Assembly: GCA_016183225.1 (NCBI GenBank)
Contig: JACPEZ010000012.1
Location: 1-36,105 of the forward strand
From: Candidatus Daviesbacteria bacterium
GTDB taxonomy: Bacteria; Patescibacteriota; Microgenomatia; Daviesbacterales; UBA10151
Reading direction: 5' to 3'
DNA length: 36,105 nt
Of this stretch, positions 1 to 9,483 are shown piece after piece; the first letter of the stretch is position 1, and each line of letters begins with the position of its first letter. The translations under genes were made by a program, and so were the position numbers. The notes under the pieces were generated by a model, which was given only the letters and a program-made list of their open reading frames with translations, did no database searches and was not told the DNA's origin.

Positions 1-1358
1 CCTTCCCATCCGGATCGGGTATCATTTCTGTCCGGTTCTTTGATTAAAAAAACCAGTCCGGAAAAATTTTCCTGACTACCCTGAAATTTATCCTGGCCGG
101 GGATGTATTGGGGTTTGTTGGAAGAATAAACATACTCACCCGGAATGTACCCGTATTTATTTTTACCGTACCACCAGAAAAGATACTGGTAGGGATAATC
201 ATAAACTGAAGGCAGATATGTATACACTTTAAAGTTTTTTCCATTGGCATACTCGTAGACATAATCTATGGCGGCAATTTCATTTTTATATAAAGACGGA
301 TCCATATTGGGTTTGCCGAAATCATGGAGAAAAAAATTCACCATATTGGATAATGCAAAAAAAATAATGAAGACGGAAAAAACAGGAAATCTTTTAATTA
401 AAAAGCCAACCAGAACTGCTGCCGCTGCCATTTCCGCTCCCAAGTGCCAGGAATTAACAGTCACAGGCAAAATTAAGTAACCTAAAAATGGGATAAGGAT
501 CAACATCCAGGCAACAATCACCACAGGATTCCTTTTTAGAGCAAAAATCAATGATACTAAAGTAATCCCGGTAAATATTTTATGATTCATTAAAGTGGCG
601 GAAAACGAATCGAAAAAGGTTTGAAAAAAATTAAATCCGCTGTTCTGGTTTTCCGATAAATGCCTGATAATAGCTTTGCTCATGATAAATTGATGCCTTA
701 GATCAAAGATTATCTGGGGCAAAATGGTCAAAATAAAAACTCCTGCTCCCATCCAAAACCACCTGCTTTTAAGCGCCATTTTTTTGGTCAGGATTAAACT
801 GACTAAAATAATTAGCGGGGTAAAAACTCCAAAGTTCATTTCCAGATTAAAAAATAAACCGGCCAAAAGAAAAACTAAAACCAGTAATATTCCCTTATCG
901 CGCTGGATATACTCTGCCAGTAAATATATAAAAAGCGGCGTCAGAAGTATAACCGGATTCGGATTAAAAGCATAAAGATTAGTCAAAACCACATAGTCTG
1001 ACGCCACCCATAACAGACCGATTGGTACGATTAACCATTTGCCAAATCGGCCAACCAGTTTCAGCAGGAAAAATCCGCCAATTGCCCAGAGAAAAATCTC
1101 CATAACAATCGAACCATAGGGATTACCCCCTGTTAAAATAAATGGGATTGCCAACATGTAATACCAAAGGGGGCCGTTAAATAATCCTTCAATGGCAGAG
1201 GTGGGACCGGTAAGCCTTAATTTTCCCAAAACCACCATTTCCCGAACATCCACCATATCCCGCGCATTATCCATATTAAAAAGAAAATTGCCGTTTGCGG
1301 TTAAGAATAATCTGTACAGCAATCCAACTGCCAGAATAAAAATTATTATTTTATTCAT
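1..1358 (-). CDS. GT39/ArnT-like polytopic membrane glycosyltransferase, 3' end cut by the window edge
   Basis: Open minus-strand frame from ATG at 1356-1358 (MNKIIIFILAVGLLYRLFLTANGNFLFNMDNARDMVDV...GPTSAIEGLFNGPLWYYMLAIPF). Parallels the next gene. Overlaps its stop by 8 nt. Confidence 0.75.
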   Translation of the reverse strand, partial: MNKIIIFILAVGLLYRLFLTANGNFLFNMDNARDMVDVREMVVLGKLRLTGPTSAIEGLFNGPLWYYMLAIPFILTGGNPYGSIVMEIFLWAIGGFFLLKLVGRFGKWLIVPIGLLWVASDYVVLTNLYAFNPNPVILLTPLFIYLLAEYIQRDKGILLVLVFLLAGLFFNLEMNFGVFTPLIILVSLILTKKMALKSRWFWMGAGVFILTILPQIIFDLRHQFIMSKAIIRHLSENQNSGFNFFQTFFDSFSATLMNHKIFTGITLVSLIFALKRNPVVIVAWMLILIPFLGYLILPVTVNSWHLGAEMAAAAVLVGFLIKRFPVFSVFIIFFALSNMVNFFLHDFGKPNMDPSLYKNEIAAIDYVYEYANGKNFKVYTYLPSVYDYPYQYLFWWYGKNKYGYIPGEYVYSSNKPQYIPGQDKFQGSQENFSGLVFLIKEPDRNDTRSGWE

Positions 1359-2826
1359 TTTTTGGTTTTCTAAACTGCAGTTTCAAATCTCCATATTTTG
1401 TTTCTTCAATTAAATCTGTTTTACTGTCCTCTGCTCCTATTTCCAGATTAAAAATATCATCGGGTATTCCCACATGGGGTTCGATGATAAAAAATGTTTT
1501 CTCCAGGGGCTGGTCTATTTTCTCCAAGTCGTTTGCTCCGGGCAGTCCTACCTGATTGTGTCCCAAAAACTTGGGCGCATAGCCGTATTTTTTCTGACCG
1601 TACCAGGAATAAAGATAATTCCAGGTGGTATTAGTCCATAAAGGCAGAGTTAAGGTGTTAATGGAAAACGGCTGCCCGGCAGCTTTTTGGTAAGTTTCAT
1701 CAATCAATTTTAGCTCGCTTTTTAAAACCATGTCATTGGGAATGACCAAGATGATTTGCCCCAGGGGGCCGTTTTTAAATATGGCAAAAAGATTTGAAGA
1801 TATAATTAAAAAAATAAGTAAAATTTTGGTACTTTTGGGAATCGTCGCAGTTAAGTTTAACACGGCCAAAATCGCCCCCACCACCAACCCTAAATTAGCA
1901 TAAGTGTTGCTGTGACCGCCAAAAATAAAAATGGGCAAATTAAAAAACAAAAAAAACAAAATTATTTTTTGTTTTTTTAAAAAAATTAACGAGGCCAGTG
2001 CCAGTAACCCTCCCAGAAAAACATTGGTGGGGAAGAAGTTATAAATAAAAATTTCGGAAAATTTGTCCAGATAATTTAAGGCCAGTTCACTAAATTGCGA
2101 TCTGAAATCAATTTGACCGGCAGTGGCAATACTTAAAAAACCTCCTGTAATATTTTGAAATGTATGAAATTTTAGAGCTGCAATAAAAAATGGGCTTAAT
2201 CCAAAAAGAGTAATAAAAATAGCAATAAATTTTTGTTTAAAATAAGTTTTTATTTTAAATAAATATCCGAAAACCGGAATCAAAAATAAAAGATAAATCA
2301 AGAAGAATTGAAATTGGGCAGAAACAAGAGCTGCCACAGTAGCAAGATACAGTCCTGAAATTTTTCCCTTTTGCCAACTTCTTAAAAACACAAAAAACAG
2401 GGCCACTGTCAAATAAGCCGGTGAAGGATTGGACAGCCAAGGCCCGTACTGAAAGCTTTCAAAAGAGATGGCAAAAAGAAATCCGCCAAGCAAGGCCAGT
2501 TTAGTACTTTTGAATAAGTCTTTGGCTAAAAGCATAATGGGAATAACAGTTAAAGAATTTAAAAATGCCAGGAAAAATGCCGGAACCCTTGGATCTCCTC
2601 CGCCCCAACCGTAAAAAGGAGCCAGCAAATAATAATAAAGCGGCCCGTGATATAAACCCGGAGTAGATGTGGGAGGACCCTGAATTTTTAAATCACCCTG
2701 CCAGATCTGTTTAGCCGCATAGGCGTCTCTGGCCATATCATAATGAAAAGACAGCGCTCCCTGAAAGATAAAAAGGATCCGCAGCGCCAATGCCAGCAGG
2801 ATAAAAAATACAATCTGCTTAGTCAC
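1351..2826 (-). CDS. GT39-like (dolichyl-phosphate-mannose-type) membrane glycosyltransferase
   Basis: 491 aa, many TM helices, N-terminal 'YDMARDAYAAKQI...GPPTSTPGLYHGPLYYYLLAPF' typical of the family. Confidence 0.8.
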   Translation of the reverse strand: MTKQIVFFILLALALRILFIFQGALSFHYDMARDAYAAKQIWQGDLKIQGPPTSTPGLYHGPLYYYLLAPFYGWGGGDPRVPAFFLAFLNSLTVIPIMLLAKDLFKSTKLALLGGFLFAISFESFQYGPWLSNPSPAYLTVALFFVFLRSWQKGKISGLYLATVAALVSAQFQFFLIYLLFLIPVFGYLFKIKTYFKQKFIAIFITLFGLSPFFIAALKFHTFQNITGGFLSIATAGQIDFRSQFSELALNYLDKFSEIFIYNFFPTNVFLGGLLALASLIFLKKQKIILFFLFFNLPIFIFGGHSNTYANLGLVVGAILAVLNLTATIPKSTKILLIFLIISSNLFAIFKNGPLGQIILVIPNDMVLKSELKLIDETYQKAAGQPFSINTLTLPLWTNTTWNYLYSWYGQKKYGYAPKFLGHNQVGLPGANDLEKIDQPLEKTFFIIEPHVGIPDDIFNLEIGAEDSKTDLIEETKYGDLKLQFRKPKNE

Positions 2827-2856
2827 TGTTTGATTATATGCTAAAATAAAACCCAG

Positions 2857-3780
2857 ATGAAGATCTTAGTTACGGGCGGGGCAGGCTTTATCGGATCACA
2901 TGTGAGTAAACTGCTGCTTGACCGTGGGCATGAAGTCACCATAGTTGATGACCTGTCCAAAGGACATCGGGATTTAATTGATCAAAGAGCCAAATTCGTT
3001 AAAGTGTCTTTAGCCGATGAAAACTTACCGGCAGTTCTCGCAGGTCACAAGGCCGTCATCCACATGGCCTCTTTGATAGAGGTGGGGGAGTCAGTTAAAA
3101 ATCCCGCTGAATTTGCTGAAAATAATATTGTTGGCACAGTTAGGCTTTTGGAGGCCATGAAAAAAACAGGGGTTAAAAAAATTATTTTTTCATCCAGCGC
3201 CTGTGTGTATGGAATTCCAAAAAAATTACCTATCCTGGAAGAAGATCCTCTCGGTGAACAGGAAAACCCATACGGGATAACCAAAACTACCATGGAGGAA
3301 TTTTGTAAACTTTATAACAAACTTTTTGGTTTTGATGTAGTTATACTCCGTTATTTTAATCCTTATGGCCCGGGAGAACTGCATAATCCGGAAACACATG
3401 CCATACCGAATTTTATCAAAGCTGTTTTGGAGAAAAAGCCGCTACCTTTATTTTGGAAAGGGGAACAAACAAGGGATTTTATTTATATTGATGATTTGGG
3501 AGAGGCCCATGTTCTACCTTTAAACTTAAAAGGTTTGCATATATATAATGTAGGCACAGAAACCGGAGTAACAGTGATGGACGCAATAAAAATTATCTTT
3601 GATTTGGTTGGTTATGAAGTTCCTATTGATGATTTGGGAGAGCGGAAAGGAGATGTACCGTCTCTGGTTGCCTCGGCTGAAAAAATTAAAAAAGAACTGG
3701 GCTGGGAAGCCAAGGTAGATTTAGAAGAAGGCTTAAAGAAAACTATTGACTTTTTCCGCTCCCTCCCCTCTTCCATTTAA
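2857..3780 (+). CDS. NAD-dependent epimerase/dehydratase, UDP-glucose 4-epimerase-like
   Basis: Rossmann 'GGAGFIGSHV', 'SSSACVYG', 'NPYGITK', 'RYFNPYGPG', 'RDFIYIDDL'. Confidence 0.9.
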   Translation: MKILVTGGAGFIGSHVSKLLLDRGHEVTIVDDLSKGHRDLIDQRAKFVKVSLADENLPAVLAGHKAVIHMASLIEVGESVKNPAEFAENNIVGTVRLLEAMKKTGVKKIIFSSSACVYGIPKKLPILEEDPLGEQENPYGITKTTMEEFCKLYNKLFGFDVVILRYFNPYGPGELHNPETHAIPNFIKAVLEKKPLPLFWKGEQTRDFIYIDDLGEAHVLPLNLKGLHIYNVGTETGVTVMDAIKIIFDLVGYEVPIDDLGERKGDVPSLVASAEKIKKELGWEAKVDLEEGLKKTIDFFRSLPSSI

Positions 3781-4477
3781 CTGCAGATAAAAGAGGATAA
3801 AACATGTCTTCTTTTTCGGGAATTTTAATGTTGGAAAAAGTCGGACTAAACTTTATGTAAGGAATATCGGAAATTACTGCCAGCGGGGTTTGTTCTGCCC
3901 CCTCCCCCATTTCCAAAACCGCAGCCGAGGCCAGACTATCCGGCAGATTGGATGTTTCCATTTTAAACTTTCTGCCAAATAAATCTTTTTTGCCCCGATA
4001 ATCCCGCAGCGGTTTAAAACCAAAGTATCCAATAGCTACCCCCACCACTCCGCGGCGAAGCGGCACCAATCTGGAATCTGTTATTATTACTCCCAGATTT
4101 TTTACTTTAAACTTTTTAGTTAAAAACTGCCAGATTTTTTTGGCCGAGGCTTGGGGATCTTTTGGCCACAGAATATAGTAACCTTTGCCATTGCTTTCAT
4201 CCACTCCGGCAGAAGCAATCATCATGTTATTTTTAATGGTATGCATGACTAAACCGGAAGGAGCGCTCTTCCGGGGCAGATATTTATCCGATTCCCGTAT
4301 GGCCAGGCGATCTTTAGTTATTTTATCTACAGGTATGCATCTACCCTCTCCAATGGCCACAACTTTAGACGTGACTGCAAGTATAGAGTTTTCCTTGAAA
4401 GATATTTCGGAAAATAAATCCCATAAATTATCTTTGGGAGGAAGAAATTTTCTCGATCTTATTGCCGAAACTATCAT
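3743..4477 (-). CDS. CofE-like (coenzyme F420-0:L-glutamate ligase family) protein
   Basis: 'SILAVTSKVVAIGEGRCIPV', 'GVIITDSRLVPLRRGVVGVAIGYFGF', 'DLFGRKFKMETSNLPDSLASAAVLEMGEGAEQTPLAVI'. Overlaps the epimerase 3' end convergently by 38 bp. Confidence 0.8.
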   Translation of the reverse strand: MIVSAIRSRKFLPPKDNLWDLFSEISFKENSILAVTSKVVAIGEGRCIPVDKITKDRLAIRESDKYLPRKSAPSGLVMHTIKNNMMIASAGVDESNGKGYYILWPKDPQASAKKIWQFLTKKFKVKNLGVIITDSRLVPLRRGVVGVAIGYFGFKPLRDYRGKKDLFGRKFKMETSNLPDSLASAAVLEMGEGAEQTPLAVISDIPYIKFSPTFSNIKIPEKEDMFYPLLSAVKWKRGGSGKSQ

Positions 4478-4500
4478 AGGTGTGTTAGTTTAACATTTAT

Positions 4501-5922
4501 ATGAAAAGGTCTCAAATTCTGCTTTTGCTAATTATTATTCTGGCTCTGTTTTTTCGAACATATCAAATGGTCGAAAGAATGGGTTTTGGCCATGACGCCG
4601 ATCTTTTTTCATGGATTGTCAAGGATATTCTCGTCAATGGCCATCCCAGATTAATAGGACAACTGACTTCCGCTCCGGGGATTTATATCGGGCCGCTGTT
4701 TTATTATTTGTTAGCGCCCTTTTTTCTCCTGACCAAAATGGATCCGGTCGGCGCAAATTTACCGGCAATTTTATTGGGACTTTTAACTACCATCAGCTAT
4801 TACTTTGTATTTTCGAAAATTTTTAATGAAAAAGTGGGGCTTTTGGGAGCGCTGCTTTACGGCGTACTACCGGCAACCGTCAATTTTGACAGATGGATTG
4901 TGCCAACAATTACCACCTCACTTTGGTCAATCTGGTATTTCTACGCGGTCATCATGATTTCCCGGGGAAAATTTTATTTTTTTTGGCTGATGGGAGTTCT
5001 AATCGGGCTGATCTGGCATATTCATATTGCCTTAATTCCGGTCCTTGTAACTTTTCCCTTTGCCATACTGGTTTCCAAAAAATTGCCTGGTTTAAAAAAT
5101 ACGGTGCTATTTCTGGCATTGCTATTTGCCACATCTTTACCCTTAATTATCTTTGAATTCAAACACAATTTCAGTCAAACTTTCAGCCTGATAAATAATT
5201 TCGGATTGCAGCAGGAGGGCGGGCCAACAGGTCTGTATCGATTTCAGCTAATCCTGTCCATGTTAACTGGTAGTTCACTCTTGACTGCAACCTTTCTTTT
5301 AGCCGGATTATTGCTGGTAAAGAAAAAAATAATGGCCCTGAAAGAGATGGCGTTGCTTTATATCTGGATCGCTGCGGCGGTTTTGTTTTTTTACTTTTCC
5401 TCTTCTCCCATTTCGGAATACTATTTTTCCAATACCAGAGTGGTTTTTTTGGCAATTGCCTCTTTGTTGATCTTTGCTTTGTATAAATTTTTTAAAAAAG
5501 GACTGGTCATTTTAATTATTTTATCTCTGATTCTAATTAACAGTTTCTCTTCTTTAATAAATCAAAATTATTATGCCAAAGGTTACCAGGAAAAAAAAGC
5601 CGTGGTTAATTATATTATCGCCGATGCCAAGGATAAAAACTTCCCCTGCTTTTCCATAAACTATATTACCGCGCCCGGAGAAAATGTGGGTTTTCGCTAT
5701 TTCTTTTTCTTAAAAAATGCTCACATTGCCGTTCCGGGCCGGGGCAGTCCGGTGTATAACATTGTCATACCCGATGAGTATGCCTTAAATGAAGTCAAAG
5801 TAAAATTTGGCCACATTGGTATCATTCCGCCAAGGGAAACTCCTGCAAAAGATTTGATGTTAGATGCCTGCAGTGGACAAAATACCAATCTGACAGATCC
5901 TATGTTTGGATATGTGCAATAG
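4501..5922 (+). CDS. GT39-like membrane glycosyltransferase
   Basis: 473 aa polytopic, 'GHDADLFSWIVKDIL...LTSAPGIYIGPLFYYLLAPFF', paralogous to 1351-2826. Confidence 0.8.
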   Translation: MKRSQILLLLIIILALFFRTYQMVERMGFGHDADLFSWIVKDILVNGHPRLIGQLTSAPGIYIGPLFYYLLAPFFLLTKMDPVGANLPAILLGLLTTISYYFVFSKIFNEKVGLLGALLYGVLPATVNFDRWIVPTITTSLWSIWYFYAVIMISRGKFYFFWLMGVLIGLIWHIHIALIPVLVTFPFAILVSKKLPGLKNTVLFLALLFATSLPLIIFEFKHNFSQTFSLINNFGLQQEGGPTGLYRFQLILSMLTGSSLLTATFLLAGLLLVKKKIMALKEMALLYIWIAAAVLFFYFSSSPISEYYFSNTRVVFLAIASLLIFALYKFFKKGLVILIILSLILINSFSSLINQNYYAKGYQEKKAVVNYIIADAKDKNFPCFSINYITAPGENVGFRYFFFLKNAHIAVPGRGSPVYNIVIPDEYALNEVKVKFGHIGIIPPRETPAKDLMLDACSGQNTNLTDPMFGYVQ

Positions 5923-6814
5923 CGGCCGGTAAAAGAGGCAATAGATCGGAAGCCAGCGCTCCTGCTTTGCCTATTTTCTCTGTTAACATTTCCCCTGCCA
6001 GACCGTGAATATAAACCCCAACACACGCCGCATCAAAAGTTGTCAATCCTTGAGCAATTAATCCTGCAATGCATCCGGCTAACACATCACCGGTACCGGC
6101 AGTTGCCAAAATAGGATTGGCAAAAGGGGAAACCATTCTTTCTCCGGTGGGGGAAGCAATAATTGTATTTGCTCCTTTTAAAACTACCACTTGTCCCCAC
6201 CCGTCTGCAAAATTTTGGGCAACTTTTTCTCTATCTGCTTGAATCTCATCTATGCTCAACCCTGTTAATCTGGACATTTCTCCGGGGTGTGGAGTCAAAA
6301 CTGCGCTATTGCCATAGTTTTCCAATAGTTTATCCCATTCTTTAATCTCGGATAGAATATTTAACCCATCCCCATCTATTACAAATGTTAAATCCCCTAT
6401 ACCCATTTTGAGTAGTTGATAGATAAATTTTGCAGTTTGCTCTTTTCTGTCAAGACCAGGACCAAAAAGTATTACATCATGAAAAATTTTCGCGAAAAGT
6501 ACATCCAAAGCCATCTCTCCAATTACTCCATCTTCTTCCGGTAAAACAACAAAAGTTACTTCTGGTAACTTCTTACAAACAATATTTTGCACAACAGGTA
6601 TTGTGGCAAGAGTCACCAAACCTGCTCCTGCTCTATAACAAGCAGCGCAGGGTAAATAGGCTGCGCCCGGATAATTTTCCGATCCGGCAATGACTAAAAC
6701 CTTCCCAAAAGTCCCCTTATTGGCATCTTTAGGTCTTTTGGGTAGTTTTGATCTGACCCATTGCGCAGTTAATTCGGATAATGACATCGTTTGTATTTTT
6801 TGCCGCTGCCGCAC
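5900..6814 (-). CDS. nnrD: ADP/ATP-dependent NAD(P)H-hydrate dehydratase
   Basis: 'GTFGKVLVIAGSENYPGAAYL', 'VLTPHPGEMSRL', 'VVLKGANTIIASP', 'NPILATAGTGDVLAGCIAGL'. Start may be the internal ATG at 6787. Confidence 0.9.
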   Translation of the reverse strand: MRQRQKIQTMSLSELTAQWVRSKLPKRPKDANKGTFGKVLVIAGSENYPGAAYLPCAACYRAGAGLVTLATIPVVQNIVCKKLPEVTFVVLPEEDGVIGEMALDVLFAKIFHDVILFGPGLDRKEQTAKFIYQLLKMGIGDLTFVIDGDGLNILSEIKEWDKLLENYGNSAVLTPHPGEMSRLTGLSIDEIQADREKVAQNFADGWGQVVVLKGANTIIASPTGERMVSPFANPILATAGTGDVLAGCIAGLIAQGLTTFDAACVGVYIHGLAGEMLTEKIGKAGALASDLLPLLPAAIAHIQT

Positions 6815-9417
6815 CAGCAGGGCTCGTTTCTGCCGATTTTACCATGAACTTTTGTTAATTGACCTTGATCTCCATAAACCTGCTGATCTATCACCTGTCC
6901 TCCTCTTTCAATAGTAACCTTGGTTACAGCACCTATTTCTGCGGGTTTTTCTTCATGTCTTTCTTCGACTGTCACCGGTGGGGGCGGAGCAGCAGGGGTT
7001 TGTCCCTGCACAGCCACTTTAAAAATCCTGTGAACTATTTCATAATCAACCTCTACCATCAACTTTTCAAACAGATCAAAGCCTTCTCTTTTATACTCAA
7101 TTAACGGATCCCTTTGGGCATAACCGCGAAGCCCTATGCCGGAACGCAGGTCATCCATGGTATCAAGGTGTTCAATCCATAAAGTATCAATGGTATTTAA
7201 ATAAACAAACACTTCCATTTGTCTGGCCAAATCCTGCCCCACCTGATTTTCGCGCTGTTCATAAAAATTCTTAGCCAGATCCGTTAAAAATTCACTTATT
7301 TGAGAAGAATCGGAAAGAGTTAAAATTTTACTTTCCATATCTTTTTTGCTTTGATCGTCAATCGGCGCAATAGTGGAAAACTCCTCCACAATTTTTTTAC
7401 TATCCAATCCTTCTTCCGATTGAATAATCACCACACTTTGAATTTCTTTGTCTATTTTTTCCAAAATCTCCTCTTTTAAAGAGGTATCCTTGCTTTCTGC
7501 AGTTTCCAGAACTTTTTTCCTTAAACCGTAAATAATTTGCCTTTGCTGATTCATCACATCGTCATATTCCACAGTGTGTTTTCTGATATCAAAATTGTGG
7601 CCCTCCACTTTTTTCTGGGCCCCCTCAATGGCTTTGGAAACCAGTCCGTGTTCAATCGGCGTATCCTCGGGCATTTTCAAAAAATCCATCACCCGGGAAA
7701 CCTGATCGCCTCCGAAAATTCTCATCAGATCATCTTCCAAAGACACAAAAAATCTCGACTCTCCCGGATCACCCTGGCGGCCGGAACGGCCCCGCAGCTG
7801 ATTATCAATTCTTCGTGATTCGTGGCGTTCTGTACCAATAACAAACAACCCTCCCAGTTTATCTATGCCTTTACCCAAAATAATATCCACTCCCCGGCCT
7901 GCCATATTGGTGGCGGCGGTAACCGCCCCCTTTTCCCCTGCCCTGGCAATAATATCCGCTTCTTTCTCGTGATTTTTGGCATTTAAGAGAGCATGGGAAA
8001 TACCCTTTCTTTTGAGCAAATCCGACAGAAACTCATTTTTTTCAATGGACGTAGTACCCACCAGAACCGGCTGGCCTTTATTGTGAAGTCTTTCTATCAA
8101 ATTGGCCACGGCCGTGTATTTGGCGCTTTGCGTTTTATATATAGTGTCCGGATGATCGGCCCGAATCATCTGCCTGTGAGTAGGAATAACCACCACTTCC
8201 AGTTTATAGATCTTATTAAATTCCTCCGCTTCGGTAGCGGCAGTGCCGGTCATGCCGGAAAGTTTTCCATACATCCTGAAATAATTCTGGAAAGAAATGG
8301 TGGCCAGGGTTTGAGATTCCTGTTGCACTGCCACCCCTTCTTTGGCCTCAATGGCCTGATGCAATCCCTCACTGTAGCGGCGCCCCAGCATCAGCCGGCC
8401 GGTAAACTCATCCACGATAATTACCTCGCCGTCTTTCACCACATAATCTTTATTTTTTTCGAACAAAGTTTTGGCTTTGAGAGCCTGTTCCAGATGATGA
8501 AGAGTGGAAAAATCTTTTTCATAAAGATTATCCACCCCCAGTATTTTCTCTATTTTTAAAATCCCGTGTTCGGTCAAATGAGCAGTGCGAAGTTTTTCAT
8601 CCACCACATAATCCGAAGAAGACAGGGATTGAATAATTTCTGTAAATCTCGCATATTTATCAGTGGCCTCCTGGGCCGGCTGGGAAATAATCAAAGGAGT
8701 TCTGGCCTCGTCAATTAAAATTGAATCCACCTCATCAACAACGGCAAATTGATGACCCCGTTGTACCTGATCGGATAACCTGAAAGCCATATTATCCCGT
8801 AAATAATCAAAACCAAACTCATTATTGGTGCCATAGGTAATGTCTGCCTGGTAAGCTTCTTTGCGGGAAACAGGGCGAAGATGCTGCAATCGTTTATCGT
8901 CATGCGCGGTATCTTTATACTTGGGGTCGTAAATATAAGCAGTGTCGTGAACAATGGTAGCGCAGGTTGCTCCCAAAGCATAAAAAATAGGACCCATCCA
9001 ACCGCAATCCCGGCGGGCCAGATAATCATTGACTGTGACAAGATGAGCGCCTTTGCCGGCTGTGGCGTTTAAAAAAAGAGCCGGAGTGGCAGAAAGGGTT
9101 TTTCCTTCACCGGTTTTTTGCTCGGCAATCCGACCCTGATGCAAAACTATGGCGGCCATCATCTGCACGTCAAAATGGCGCTGTTTGATGGTTCTTGAGC
9201 TTGCCTCTCTGACAGCAGCAAAAGCTTCGGGCAAAAGCTCATCCAAACTTTTACCCCGTTCATGAGCCAGCTTAAACTCGGCAAATTTACCCCGCAACTC
9301 CTTATCTGTCAGTTTGGATACTTTCTTTTCAAGGGCATTGATTGCATCAACTAAAGGTTTTAGTTTTTTAATCTCCCGCTCGTTGGAATCAAGCAGCTTA
9401 CCAAAAATTCCCAGCAT
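6769..9417 (-). CDS. secA: Preprotein translocase ATPase SecA with C-terminal SEC-C zinc motif
   Basis: 882 aa, 'KTGEGKTLSATPALFLNA', 'VDEVDSILIDEARTPLIIS', 'ATNMAGRGVDI', 'RGRSGRQGDPG', C-term 'NEPCWCGSGKKYKRCH'. Confidence 0.97.
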   Translation of the reverse strand: MLGIFGKLLDSNEREIKKLKPLVDAINALEKKVSKLTDKELRGKFAEFKLAHERGKSLDELLPEAFAAVREASSRTIKQRHFDVQMMAAIVLHQGRIAEQKTGEGKTLSATPALFLNATAGKGAHLVTVNDYLARRDCGWMGPIFYALGATCATIVHDTAYIYDPKYKDTAHDDKRLQHLRPVSRKEAYQADITYGTNNEFGFDYLRDNMAFRLSDQVQRGHQFAVVDEVDSILIDEARTPLIISQPAQEATDKYARFTEIIQSLSSSDYVVDEKLRTAHLTEHGILKIEKILGVDNLYEKDFSTLHHLEQALKAKTLFEKNKDYVVKDGEVIIVDEFTGRLMLGRRYSEGLHQAIEAKEGVAVQQESQTLATISFQNYFRMYGKLSGMTGTAATEAEEFNKIYKLEVVVIPTHRQMIRADHPDTIYKTQSAKYTAVANLIERLHNKGQPVLVGTTSIEKNEFLSDLLKRKGISHALLNAKNHEKEADIIARAGEKGAVTAATNMAGRGVDIILGKGIDKLGGLFVIGTERHESRRIDNQLRGRSGRQGDPGESRFFVSLEDDLMRIFGGDQVSRVMDFLKMPEDTPIEHGLVSKAIEGAQKKVEGHNFDIRKHTVEYDDVMNQQRQIIYGLRKKVLETAESKDTSLKEEILEKIDKEIQSVVIIQSEEGLDSKKIVEEFSTIAPIDDQSKKDMESKILTLSDSSQISEFLTDLAKNFYEQRENQVGQDLARQMEVFVYLNTIDTLWIEHLDTMDDLRSGIGLRGYAQRDPLIEYKREGFDLFEKLMVEVDYEIVHRIFKVAVQGQTPAAPPPPVTVEERHEEKPAEIGAVTKVTIERGGQVIDQQVYGDQGQLTKVHGKIGRNEPCWCGSGKKYKRCHYPN

Positions 9418-9424
9418 ACTGCCT

Positions 9425-9430
9425 ATTATA
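9425..9430 (-). promoter_or_regulatory. secA -10 box TATAAT, 7 nt before the start codon
   Basis: Minus strand reads TATAAT-AGGCAGT-ATG. Confidence 0.6.
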
Positions 9431-9435
9431 CAGGA

Positions 9436-9464
9436 TTGACAGGGCTGATGTATTTTAATAAACT
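9436..9464 (+). promoter_or_regulatory. Sigma70-type promoter for the proline-rich ORF: TTGACA-N17-TAAACT
   Basis: TTGACA 9436-9441, 17 nt spacer, TAAACT 9459-9464, ATG at 9484. Confidence 0.5.
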
Positions 9465-9483
9465 AACAGTACGGTCTGCCCAA

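Noticed and set aside
217-235. GTATACACTTTA resembling half of the TrpR-like palindrome
   Set aside because: Lies in a coding region and lacks the second arm.
7993-8559. 188-aa plus-strand ORF antisense to secA
   Set aside because: Shadow ORF of a well-supported gene with Phe/His-rich composition typical of antisense frames. The same applies to most other antisense ORFs in the track.
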